This document shows, piece by piece, positions 29,821 through 38,171 of a stretch of 38,171 nucleotides of DNA. Numbering within the stretch: the stretch's first letter is position 1; every line of letters begins with the position of its first letter. The translations under genes were made by a program, and so were the position numbers. Below the pieces are notes generated by a model that saw only the letters and a list, made by a program, of their open reading frames with translations, did no database searches and had not been told where the DNA came from. This DNA comes from Perkinsus marinus ATCC 50983. Lineage: Eukaryota; Perkinsozoa; Perkinsida; Perkinsidae. The DNA lies in contig NW_003209678.1 in the NCBI RefSeq assembly GCF_000006405.1, positions 200,611 through 238,781 of the forward strand, written 5' to 3'.

Positions 29821-32237
29821 ATGAGTAATGTGCATCAAGATATTCACGAGTATAAATTCAATTTCGACGAGTTAATGGATGACCCTGTGAGGCATCCACC
29901 ACGTATTGTTCTAGCAGTGGTAAGTTCAGATCGTTAATTGTGGTATTTGTCGATATAAGTGCGCAGGTTCGACTTCAAGCAGTTGCGCGGTTACGCTACT
30001 ATGCTAATGCTAAAGGTTGGTAAATCGTGAGTTTTGCGGTCATTACTTTGTATTGAAATTTGGTCGTATGTGAATTCTCACTCCTCCGCCAAGTTTCCTA
30101 TGATCGCAGTGTTGGAAGATATGCTGAGCTCAGGAGTTTCCTCGCAAAGCTTTCACACGCGTGGACGTGTACAAGAATTTTCTCTGAGTTTTCACATCGT
30201 CGCCGACACGCGTGGTTGATTGTGTGCATATTTTTGTTCATTGAAGTTTCACCCCTTATATGAAAAACACTAGTGAAGATATATATATTCTACGACTATT
30301 GCATAGCGCCAATATTGCGTTTTCCACAAAGTATCACGCCACTTCACGTAAAACGAGTGAAACTCCATCGTATAAAGGCGATAGTTTTCCACAAGAACTT
30401 TCAGAGCGTTTGAAGTGGTCTGAGGACGTTCGCCCTCTTCTGCCAGAGATAGCGGTAGGATTATTTCTCACACGACGACTTCGCAATCCTGCTTGGGTGA
30501 GTTGCACTGTTAGTGGTAGGAGAAAGGAGATATAATGACAGTTCATCTTAGTTTAGTCTAACTGAATTCGTCATTATATTTACGCTCTGTTGAAGATTCA
30601 GCTTAGAAGTCTTACTCGTAAACGATGAACGCTGATTTTATGAATCTGCCTCAGGAAAAAATACACTTGTTATGCAATCCTAGCCTAGTTCGGCTACACA
30701 ATATATTCTGTTAAACGACAACTGCCGGGATCGAACCGGGGTCGTTCTTGCCTGCGGAAAATCAACCACATTAAATGCAGAGCGTAGCTGTTGGTCATGC
30801 ACTTGTGAAATTCATGCGTTTTATGATGGAATTGTAGCGCAGCGGAGCGAAGCGCTTCACGATATGCATATTTTTTTATCACGCCGCTCGTCAGGTGGAC
30901 CTTGGACATGAGGCACTGCAAGTGGCGTCGATTGTGTGTGCGAAAGAGGTAGGTTTTCGACTGAACTGGGGGCAGCAATTCTCGTTAAGGATGAAGTTAG
31001 TGGCAGAAAGTTATGAATGTTTCAAGGGTTTTTTATAACGACTTGTTGTGGGAGAGAGTACAGTGCGTGTCAATCTGAGATGCAAATGTGTGTTATTTTC
31101 CGAGATTAACGTCGCATAAACAATGTAAACATTGGTATGAACATGTGATAGCGACAAGTTGTTCACTATCATCAATCCCGAAATACATACCGCACATTCT
31201 TCGCGTTTGCATATCATATCGGCACACACGATGTATTTCGTCGTTGAGTATTTCCTTCCTTCAGCGCGACTTGGACATCGGTCTAGTCGAGAATCTTCGA
31301 AGAATATATTCCAAATCTCTCGGTTGGGAGCACTCGGCAGTGGTGAGAACGAACTTAAACTATGAACGTCTGTTTCCTCTCTTGGAAAACTCGGAACTAG
31401 CATTGAAGTTTCACCCGTTTTTCGCCAAGTGAAATGTGAACTATGTTTTTTATATCACGGGCGAAACTCCATTGATGTATTTATTCAACTTATAGCAAAC
31501 TATAAGAATATTATTATACGAAGGCTGCACTAGTTCCAAGGAGGCTGTCTTTATGGACTGTCAACATGACAACATCAGTGTTTTTATGTAGATACTCATT
31601 AACAGTGTGGGAAAATATGCACATGGTCAACTACATGTGTCAGTGACAATACGAAATTTCTGAAGGGATTTCGGCAGATGCTAGTTTGTTTTTGCACACT
31701 TCAATCTGAATTCGTGTGTAAATCTTCGTGATAGAGTGGAGAAGCCTATGAGCTCAGTTGAGAAAAGCAAACGATTTGAACGTATCCCTGGAGAATGTGG
31801 TACACTACATGTGTTGGTGACATTGTCACCGTGACAATGCAAAAGTTCTGCTGGATACGCACTATCTGAATTCGTACAGAAACTCCATCGTCCAGTGAGG
31901 AGAATCTTGAGCTCAGCTGAGGGAAGCAAACTTAAATTCCTCCAACACTGTGTGAACGTTCCTCGAAAGTCTCGAGTCGGGATGTGTACTTGCTGTGTAG
32001 GTTATGTTGTCGGAAAAACTACATCGGATGCTAGTCGAGATACAAGAAAACCTTCAAGATGAAATCGATCAACTGGGCGCAGCAAAAAATCCGTGAGAGC
32101 GAATCAATAAAATATTTGTCATCCCCGTTGGTTTTGATCAGATGGGGTATTCATAATATAATAGAGCGTTATAGAAATGCTCTCCCTGAGACTCTGCTTG
32201 GGGTACTCAATTTTGCAGAAGCTATATTGAATTTGAG
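29821..32237 (+). CDS. Unrecognised gene 2, phased exon chain
   Basis: Six exons join in phase: 29821-29919 (MSNVHQDIHEYKFNFDELMD), 29967-30015 (VRLQAVARLRYYANAK), 30378-30496 (SFPQELSERLKWSEDVRPLL), 31265-31342 (DLDIGLVENLRRIYSKSLGW), 32001-32092 (MLSEKLHRMLVEIQENLQDE, probably coiled coil) and 32142-32237 (GIHNIIERYRNALPETLLGV). The intron before the last exon is 49 nt, matching the short class of the cyclase gene; the long introns again hold A, B and C elements. I recognise no domain. The true start may lie upstream: an acceptor CCGCAG at about 29785 would make the first exon internal. The chain continues beyond 32237 after a GTAAGT donor. Confidence 0.55.
30106..30238 (-). repeat. C-family element in gene 2 intron
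   Basis: GCAGTGTTGGAAGATATGCT, then GAGCTCAGGAGTTTCCTCGC, then TCGCCGACACGCGTGGTTGA. It is immediately followed by an A element. Confidence 0.78.
30242..30366 (+). repeat. A-family element in gene 2 intron
   Basis: TGAAGTTTCACCCCTTATAT to AACGAGTGAAACTCC. It ends 11 nt before the next exon (acceptor TATAAAG). Confidence 0.82.
31059..31235 (+). repeat. B-family element in gene 2 intron
   Basis: TACAGTGCGTGTCAATCTGA through CAATGTAAACATTGGTATG to CATATCATATCGGCACACAC. It ends about 30 nt before exon 31265. Confidence 0.85.
31404..31470 (+). repeat. A-family short variant
   Basis: GAAGTTTCACCCGTTTTTCG to TATCACGGGCGAAACTCC, like the copies at 1878-1951 and 17540-17616. Confidence 0.72.
31596..31955 (+). 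repeat. Two C-family elements in tandem
   Basis: Copy one starts CAGTGTGGGAAAATATGCAC (31596) and ends near GAGCTCAGTTGAGAAAAGC. Copy two starts near 31785 (ACTACATGTGTTGGTGACAT) and ends TTCCTCCAACACTGTG. They lie within the gene 2 intron 31343-32000. Confidence 0.8.
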
Positions 32238-32774
32238 GTAAGTTCGAAAATTATAAGATTTGGAGAATTTGTGGTACCTGTGATGCCCCATCGCTCCTTG
32301 CAATATCGACCGTCCGTCGATGTCCCTAACTATTCTAATATACTCCTACGTGCCCGCACAAGGGAGATCGTTTCGTTGTGTGATAGCTACGCTAGTAATC
32401 AAAGTAATAAGAATACGGATTATGTCTTCGAGCTCTCGGAGACATTGTGAACTAGTAAGCTGTCGAAAAAATGCTATATCACCGTATTGGAACACGACAT
32501 ACATCTTCATTATTACTTATTGATGCCATGATTGATTTGTTTATGCCAGTCGGTTGAGATAGAACTCAACGTGTGGGGAAGTTATCTCAACTCCATAGAC
32601 TTTGTGTTGGAATCGTCTCGTCTCTAGTACACCCAAGTTCTCCACGATGTGCGTAATTTTCGAGATTTGATTCCTACAACAGTTTCCTCTCACATTCTGT
32701 TCAGCGGTCCCGCACATTGTGATGATGATCGTATCGTTGGGGTAGTCGGTTTTTTGTACCCTGAAAGTCGCGTT

Positions 32775-33377
32775 TGTTGGAGTGACTTCAGGCCATGTGG
32801 TGAATTGGGACATTCATCTGAAGATTCAAGTATCCGTTATTGCGTGTCGATCAGTGTGCTGGTCTGTTATTGTTGTTCTGAGTGTTATGCTCAGATACGA
32901 GGAAGTAGAAAGGTTAATTCTGGACGACCTACGAAGAGCGCGTAGAATTAGAAAGAGCTTCCAACTGTTCGATATGTGTAGTTGTTCAGGATCGTTGAAT
33001 GACATTGACGAAGTGAAGCGAACTGCTGGTTTTCAATTGCGGTCGATGAACAGTCGCGTGTGGTCGTTGATCGCAAAGCGCCGACAGGAGCGGCAAAACT
33101 TCTTAGAGTAAGAAGTGCGCGAACTGTGTATTTTCCGATGATCGTTTTGGGTGATGAACATCCAAGAGTATTCCATATAGATTCCACGAGTCTTCAGATA
33201 TTGCCAGCGTTCAGATACGAGCTTGAAACTCGATGGGGAAGGCCGCTTGCTGGGAGTCTAATACCACTGAATTCTGCGGCTCGGCAATATGTTGTTGAGC
33301 TTGGGGATGAGCATCTGACGTTGAGGAAGTTTCTGGCTGATCGACTCCGGCTTGAAAGGATGTGCGATGAATCATGA
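32775..33377 (+). CDS. Unrecognised gene 2, probable 3' exons
   Basis: A frame from about 32780 has a hydrophobic run (VCWSVIVVLSVMLRY) and then a charged helix (EEVERLILDDLRRARRIRKS), ending QERQNFLE at a GTAAGA donor (33110). An acceptor at about 33214 restores the frame to YELETRWGRPLAGSLIPLN and KFLADRLRLERMCDES with stop at 33375-33377. Exons joining this to 32237 are unclear: candidates around 32361-32448 and 32550-32760 do not give a unique phased path. A 90-codon frame on the opposite strand (32541-32813) is a possible rival. Confidence 0.4.
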
Positions 33378-33383
33378 GTTTCT

Positions 33384-33569
33384 ACTGCGTGCTAGTTTTA
33401 TGTGCAAATGTGTGTTTTCTATTCCGGGATTAATGATAGTGAACAACGTGTCGCTATAATAGTCTCGAAAGGTTACTTTTGTCATGTCACATGTTCATAG
33501 CAATACTTACATTGTTTATGCGATATTGTCTCACACACATTTGCATATGGAATCGACACGCGCTGTACA
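33384..33569 (-). repeat. B-family element between genes 2 and 3
   Basis: TGTGCAAATGTGTGTTTTCT, then TTAATGATAGTGAACAACGT, then GAATCGACACGCGCTGTAC. It starts only 7 nt after the gene 2 stop. Confidence 0.82.
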
Positions 33570-33618
33570 ATACCTAATATGTTTATGTGTCCCACATGTG
33601 CTTAGATATAGTGAGGAG

Positions 33619-35181
33619 ATGGCGTCCGAAATGAGAAACTTCAGTGTGAAGATCAATACCATCAAAAGGGAAATTGAAGATGCCAAATCGAAGCATTTGA
33701 TGAACGAGTAAGTTGCCGGACGAACGGAACTTATTCTCACACTTCATGAAAATTTTGTGCATGCTTGCGCGCATGCAATTGTGCAACCCGATTCAGAACA
33801 GATTTGAGGATGATTAGATGATCATCCGAAAGCTCCTCGTCTGTGGATCTTGCGAGGATATATGAGTCTCTATGTACTCGATCAACTAATGCACCCAAGA
33901 AAAAATAACTACGTTGAAAACGACATCCGTGGGATTCGAACTTGCGCCTCACGCTTCGGGCAGTAAAATCGCCGCGAGTTTCACTCCTTGCGCGGCCCGG
34001 CGGGGTAGATGATGGTAGTGTAGTTGTAGGAAGAGTGAGTGAGGCTGAGAATTAGTCAGCAGAACGGTAGACGACTAAGCCTTACAACACCACCGTAGTC
34101 AATGTCGCGAGAGAACTGAATCCTAAATAGCCAATACCAACTACTCTAACGTAAAGACGAGCGTTAATAGCTTGAGCAATAGTCATCGATGGTCCTCACA
34201 TAGTGGCTCAAGGTTTAGTAGTAATCAAACCAGTCTAAATCATTAAGTCTAGTGCATATGAGAACTAGTAGTTCTAACAGGGACAAGTAGAGCGAGTAGT
34301 TCCAAGAACTCTGGCTATAACCACGTAGAACAAGTAGTTTAATAGTTCTTCTCAATACAGTAAAAGCAGTAGTTCAATAGTAGCCGTTTCAGAAATCTAG
34401 TTGTTTTGAATCTTGTGCTGTGGCGCACGCGAGCTGCCGGCTCGCGCACCTTCCTAATTAGTATTTAGTAATGTCGTTATACGAAATGGAGACTCGGTGT
34501 CACCAGGATTGTGTAACAGTCATTGACAATGAGTCAATAAGTCACAATGTGTCATTGTCGAATCCCCCATCATAGTAAGAACAATTTATTTCCGAGGTCG
34601 GCTCTGGTCAGTCACCGTCTTGAGCTTGTCAAGTGTTCTGGCGTGATTGCAAATTGTGTGATCAAAGAGTTTACTATTACTCTAATAGGAATATTTGAAC
34701 CCGGAAATCATCATGTGGAATGTACAGTTGACATCCCTAGCCATTGTAACAACGGAACGCCTTAACTCAAGAGGCTGATTTGATATTCATTCGTGGACTT
34801 CCCCGAACGTGCATTGGTAGTAGTGGAAGTATTAAAGCGAAAATATTGTGTGAAAGTACTTAATTGTTAGTAAATTCTGTTTACACTGAGATGAGGGAAC
34901 ATGTGATGTGATAAAAGTAACCTTTCGAGGCTATGATAGCGACAAGTTGTTCACTATCATTGATCTCGGAATGGAAACGCACATTCTTCACATTTCCGCA
35001 GTATCAATTTGGCACACTCTTAACCCTTGTCAAATTCAGATATAAGAATCAATTGGCGAACATGAGGAAATCGGTAGAGGACCGGCTCGATAGCCATTGG
35101 TCTGAGGTACTTGGGACTGTGCACTCTGAGATGTTAGAGTTAGCTAAGTTCGTTCTCGGCGACGAGAAATATCAATCACTC
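33619..35181 (+). CDS. Unrecognised gene 3, first two phased exons
   Basis: Exon 33619-33707 starts MASEMRNFSVKINTIKREIE and ends HLMN plus two bases before GTAAGT. Exon 35040-35181 follows in phase with YKNQLANMRKSVEDRLDSHW and SEMLELAKFVLGDEKYQSL. Both are charged and heptad-like and suggest a coiled coil. The 1.33-kb intron ends in a B element that runs to about 18 nt from the acceptor. The upstream frame is also open through YSEE before the Met, so the exon could be internal. Confidence 0.5.
33905..33995 (-). repeat. tRNA-derived SINE-like fragment
   Basis: On the minus strand it reads GCGCAAGTTCGAATCCCACG then GATGTCGTTTTC: a clear B box. It aligns with 26590-26685 over about 55 bp. The 5' half does not fold as a normal D arm. 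Confidence 0.45.
34880..35022 (+). repeat. B-family element before a gene 3 exon
   Basis: CATGTGATGTGATAAAAGTA, then ACCTTTCGAGGCTATGAT, then CAATTTGGCACACTCTTAAC. Confidence 0.82.
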
Positions 35182-35374
35182 GTGAGGATCCGGGTTTCAT
35201 TTCGGGTGGTGGTATCTTTTCGACTTAGATAATTACCCTGTTGGATCGCGATGCTAGAAGACTTGAGAATACTAATTCGGGCGCGCGCGCTGAAGTCGAG
35301 GAGGAAATTGACGTGGCCCATCGGTGAGGCTTTCGAATGGGGCCTTGTTATTAACGAGTGCTGCCCGTCCCATA

Positions 35375-35595
35375 CGTTTGAAATGATGCAAATGCGCGCT
35401 ATTTTGCAAGATTAATAAGAATCGATCTGAAACTATATCGCATAAACAATGTAAACATTGCTATGAACATGTGATGTGATAAAAGTAACCTCTCGAGACT
35501 ACGATAGCGAAAAGTTGTTCACTATCATTATTCCCGGGATAGAAAACGCACAATCTTCACATTTGCACATAAAACAAATTGGCACGCATTACTCA
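35375..35595 (+). repeat. B-family element, near full length
   Basis: GAAATGATGCAAATGCGCGC through CATAAACAATGTAAACATTG and TTCACTATCATTATTCCCGG to AAACAAATTGGCACGC. It ends about 18 nt before exon 35615. Confidence 0.88.
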
Positions 35596-35614
35596 CTGAA
35601 CTCCGAGTTTTAGG

Positions 35615-35782
35615 GTGTGGGTTCTGGTTGCCGAGTTGGGAGAAAATCATCCAAAGGCAGCTGAAACAGTAGATTATTCATACGTATTCGATCCGGGCAC
35701 GCGGCACTTACGAAAGGTCCAACGCTTCAGCCAAGAGTATCTCAAGAGGATGTCCGGAGAGTTCTCACAGACTGAAGCAGTG
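35615..35782 (+). CDS. Gene 3 exon (unjoined)
   Basis: Encodes VWVLVAELGENHPKAAETVD and GTRHLRKVQRFSQEYLKRMS, ending at a strong GTGAGT donor and starting at acceptor TTTTAG just after a B element. Its starting phase does not match the previous exon, so an exon or a different donor is missing between them. Confidence 0.45.
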
Positions 35783-35804
35783 GTGAGTTGGACGACAGCG
35801 TTGG

Positions 35805-35955
35805 AGGAGTATATGTTCGCTTCCTTCAGCTGAGCTCAAAAGTTTTTCTCACTCATTATAAGAATTCGGGTATAATTGTGCAAAAATCAGCAAGAATTTC
35901 CCAAAATTCCATCAGAATGTAGTCGAGCATGTGCATATCTTCCCAAGCTGGTCGG
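35805..35955 (-). repeat. C-family element
   Basis: GTTGGAGGAGTATATGTTCG, then CTTCCTTCAGCTGAGCTCAA, then GAGCATGTGCATATCTTCCC. It starts about 20 nt after the donor of exon 35615. Confidence 0.78.
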
Positions 35956-36009
35956 TGGGCATGCAGATGGATAGTCTTCGTGATGGGAATTTCTGGCCTT
36001 TGAATCGGA

Positions 36010-36287
36010 CTCTGCGAGCGCGGAAAGATATATACATTGCCATCTACGTGTGTTAATGATGACAGGAAAATCCTGGAAAAAATTTGGTTTATGTGCACTT
36101 CTGCTACTCCAAATCGGGTGCGAATTGAGCTAGGAAACTCCTGAGCTCAGCTAAGGAGAGCAAATATAAATTCCAACACTGTGTTCACTCCTGAGCTCAG
36201 CTGAGGAGAGCAAATATATATTCCAACACTGTGTTCACTCCTGAGCTCAGCTGAGGAGAGCAAATATATATTCCACAAACACTGTGA
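36010..36287 (+). repeat. C-family element with triplicated tail
   Basis: Degenerate body, then three tails from 36137: CTGAGCTCAGCTAAGGAGAG, then CAAATATAAATTCCAACACT, each separated by GTGTTCACTC. Confidence 0.88.
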
Positions 36288-36295
36288 GCCTCCAG

Positions 36296-36393
36296 TACAA
36301 TGAGTGCTATTGTCGATTTCTGGTCAGTTGCGCGATCCAAGTTTTCTGGACGATCTCGACAGAGAAGAGAAAGGAGAATCCGGGCATACACAA
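36296..36393 (+). CDS. Gene 3 exon (tentative, membrane-helix-like)
   Basis: From acceptor CCTCCAG to donor GTGAGC, the phase-0 frame reads YNECYCRFLVSCAIQVFWTI, a hydrophobic segment, then KRKENPGIH. A second frame (MSAIVDFWSVARSKFSGRSR) is also open. The C-element array ends just before the acceptor. Confidence 0.35.
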
Positions 36394-36699
36394 GTGAGCC
36401 GCAAAGGGAACGCTAGACGAGCATGACATAAAGAATGATATCGGCCGGGATGCACATCAGTTTGGCAACAAGCTGAACCTGGTGTATCCTCACTGTTGAA
36501 GGCGTAACCAATCGATCATAGTTGTTACCGTACAAGGTGCCCGGGCTTGTGGTTGAACGACGAGAAGGAGACGCTATGCGTTTCCGCATTTAGATCTCAC
36601 ACCTTGTGAACTATGAAATTGAACACGAGAATAAAAAGAGTGCCAACTTATCGTGATAACTTATCATGGAGAGCGATGCATCACGTTCTGTTCTCATAT

Positions 36700-36965
36700 C
36701 AGTATGGGAAAATATGCACAACAACATATGTCGGTGACAAGATGAAAACTCTGTGGCAACTTGTTGGTTTCTATACGCTTCTTCTCGAATTTTTACGATC
36801 TGAGATCAGCTGGAGCTGAAAAAAGCTGAAAAAAGCAAGCATAGATTCCTACTTCAACACTGTATCCACTTCTGAGCTCAGCTCAGGAAAGCAAACATAT
36901 ATTCCTCCAACACTGTGTTCACTTCTGAGCTCAGCTGAGGGGAGGAAATATATATTCCTCCAACT
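36700..36965 (+). repeat. C-family element with triplicated tail
   Basis: Starts CAGTATGGGAAAATATGCAC. Tails follow at about 36828, 36870 and 36928, the last two with CTGAGCTCAGCTCAGG or CTGAGCTCAGCTGAGG and ATATATTCCTCCAACACTG. Confidence 0.88.
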
Positions 36966-37051
36966 CTTCGTCGTATTTTGCACTTTCGGTTGACTTCTTA
37001 GAAACACATTGTTTCGAATCAGTAATCATATCCCCTCCAATGTTTATTCAG

Positions 37052-37139
37052 GTTACTGAAGAAATTAGAAATACTGAGAAAACTCGAAGGGTGATTACAG
37101 ACGAACTGATGGTCGACAGAACGGTTGTTCCTGGATGTA
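37052..37139 (+). CDS. Gene 3 exon (tentative)
   Basis: After acceptor TTTATTCAG the frame reads VTEEIRNTEKTRRVITDELM and DRTVVPGCTV, running straight into the end of a B element, whose CAGTG terminus would give the GT donor. Confidence 0.4.
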
Positions 37140-37370
37140 CAGTGCTTCGTGGCAATTTGATACTATGCGAATGTGAAGAATGTGTGTTTCCTATTAGGGG
37201 ATTAATGATAGTGAACAACTTATCGCTATCATAGTCTCGAAAGGTTACTTTTATCACATCACATGCTTATACCAATGTTTTACATTGTTTATGCGATATA
37301 GTTCAGATCGATTCTTATTATCTCGGAAAATAACCCACATTTGCATCATATCAAGTTGACACACACTGTA
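37139..37370 (-). repeat. B-family element, near full length
   Basis: ACAGTGCTTCGTGGCAATTT through GGGGATTAATGATAGTGAAC and AGTCTCGAAAGGTTACTTTT to AAGTTGACACACACTGTA. It probably fills an intron of gene 3. Confidence 0.9.
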
Positions 37371-37539
37371 CGGAGCGTCCGGAATGCTGGTCTTGAGGCT
37401 CAACTCTTCAAAATTCTGCCATAGGTGCATTCGTCGTAGCAAATAAATTGGTACTTCCTGAAAACATCACTGAAAATCAGGGGTATTTTCTCGAGACTAG
37501 CATTGGAGAAATCCCGGAACAGGAAGGTAGGCAGAATTA

Positions 37540-37817
37540 TTTAGAATCGATTTCCTCCACCTCCGCGCTCATCAGAATCCACAGCTCACATTGATGAGAA
37601 GGCCCTCCTCAAAGGACTTTCACCCCTCATGCGGCCCATAAGAGGCGTAGAACCGCCGTTATCTGCTAAGCTGCGATTGAGCCGGGCTTTAGAAGCAACC
37701 GAAGCGGAGACTGCTGTCATGATGCTTCAAAGGTGTGGTATGAAAATTAATTCCGCACTGGGAGGGCCAATAATGTTCTTCACTTTCGCGATTTCAGATC
37801 CCTCCGGGACTGCTTGA
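37540..37817 (+). CDS. Gene 3 last exon (tentative)
   Basis: The open frame reads HIDEKALLKGLSPLMRPIRG, then KLRLSRALEATEAETAVMML and GGPIMFFTFAISDPSGTA with TGA at 37815. The 5' border is uncertain; CTCATCAG at about 37572 is the nearest acceptor. The product is not recognised. Confidence 0.4.
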
Positions 37818-38171
37818 ATGTGACGGAGGCCCAAGTTCGAGTCCTCGGAGTGTCTCAGGACCGCCTGGAAATGTAACTTGGGCAATAAGTTTTAGCGCAT
37901 TGGTATCATAGACTTCTCGACTAGTCCCATTCGTCTTTGAAACTTGGATAACCTAGACTCTCTATCTGGAAGCTCTCAGCATGTTCAGCAGGTATTTCGA
38001 CTTGTTCGACGCAGAGGCCACACATGGAATGTTGAAGGGAACGAAGTGGGCTCATGCCACGTGTGGTGGTATCAACTGTTTCAGGGGATCCCTACCGTCG
38101 GCGAACCAGCTCTATGTTGAGATTTATCTTCAACTGCAAGATGGTAAAAGTTCATTACGAACTAAACCGGA
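37818..38171. other. No supported feature
   Basis: I see no open frame with motifs and no recognised repeat, except a B-box-like CCCAAGTTCGAGTCCTCGG at about 37829 that does not fold into a tRNA. Confidence 0.5.

Larger units (their letters stand above)
33708..35039. other. Long intron or gap: SINE-like fragment, low-complexity tract, B element
   Basis: Holds a minus-strand tRNA-like fragment (33905-33995), a stretch rich in AGTAGTT (34210-34385) and a CATTGACAATG/CATTGTCGAA pair near 34520-34562. I see no gene apart from a 72-codon frame (34547-34765) without motifs. Confidence 0.5.

Noticed and set aside
30715-30800. Minus-strand tRNA-like sequence (CCCCGGTTCGATCCCGGCAG)
   Set aside because: A convincing T arm exists, but I could not fold an acceptor stem or a normal anticodon arm. 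Probably a pseudogene or chance.
32541-32813. 90-codon minus-strand frame opposite gene 2
   Set aside because: Composition is plausible, but no splice or domain support was found and it opposes an inferred plus-strand exon region. Kept only as a rival.

Overview
This window is nuclear DNA of an intron-rich protist. The best fit is an alveolate close to Perkinsus. The reasons are canonical GT-AG introns, a cyclic-nucleotide cyclase fused to a voltage-sensor domain (a protist architecture known from ciliates, apicomplexans and relatives), a eukaryotic tRNA-Gln, an LTR retrotransposon and very many short inverted-repeat elements. There are no bacterial operons. The genus assignment is inference; the eukaryotic nature is secure.

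Layout. (1) 1-5357 is a long inverted repeat: arm 1-1989 is mirrored by 3632-5357. Between the arms lie a truncated PIF1-type helicase (minus strand, about 1960-2870), a cluster of short palindromes (3090-3320) and a copy of repeat B. The left arm runs off the window. (2) 5511-5930 (minus) encodes a small, possibly secreted, unrecognised protein. (3) 6611-11650 is a decayed Ty3-type LTR retrotransposon with two LTRs, PBS, PPT and gag-PR-RT-RNaseH-IN, broken by three in-frame stops and two frameshifts. Its gag start codon lies inside the 5' LTR. (4) 11651-13850 is gene-poor and holds a 64-unit CTA triplet array. (5) 13851-27841 (plus) is one gene of about 29 exons that I could phase end to end (3,054 nt, 1,017 codons plus stop; first exon and exon 21 tentative). 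It encodes S1-S4 voltage sensor, S5, a cysteine-bearing outer loop, a last membrane helix, a HAMP-like linker, a class III cyclase domain and a C-terminal tail. (6) 27842-29430 is gene-poor. (7) About 29436-33377 and (8) about 33619-37817 hold two further multi-exon plus-strand genes that I do not recognise.

The most striking feature is what fills the introns. Introns in the cyclase gene fall into two sizes: six of 43-51 nt with no repeats, and 22 of 126-1851 nt, nearly all carrying copies of a few short elements. I name these A (about 105-125 bp, ends GGAGTTTCACCCG), B (about 230 bp, ends CAGTGTGTG), C (about 160-200 bp, ends CAGTGTTGGAATAT) and D (about 140 bp). In several introns a B or C element accounts for almost the whole intron, and its ends lie within about 5-20 nt of the splice sites. 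This is the signature expected of introner-like elements, that is, transposons that create introns. C carries the palindrome CTCAGCTGAG, which offers a splice acceptor on either strand. Elements nest in one another (A in B, D in C), the tail of C is tandemly amplified at three loci, and one C end appears to have become coding sequence.
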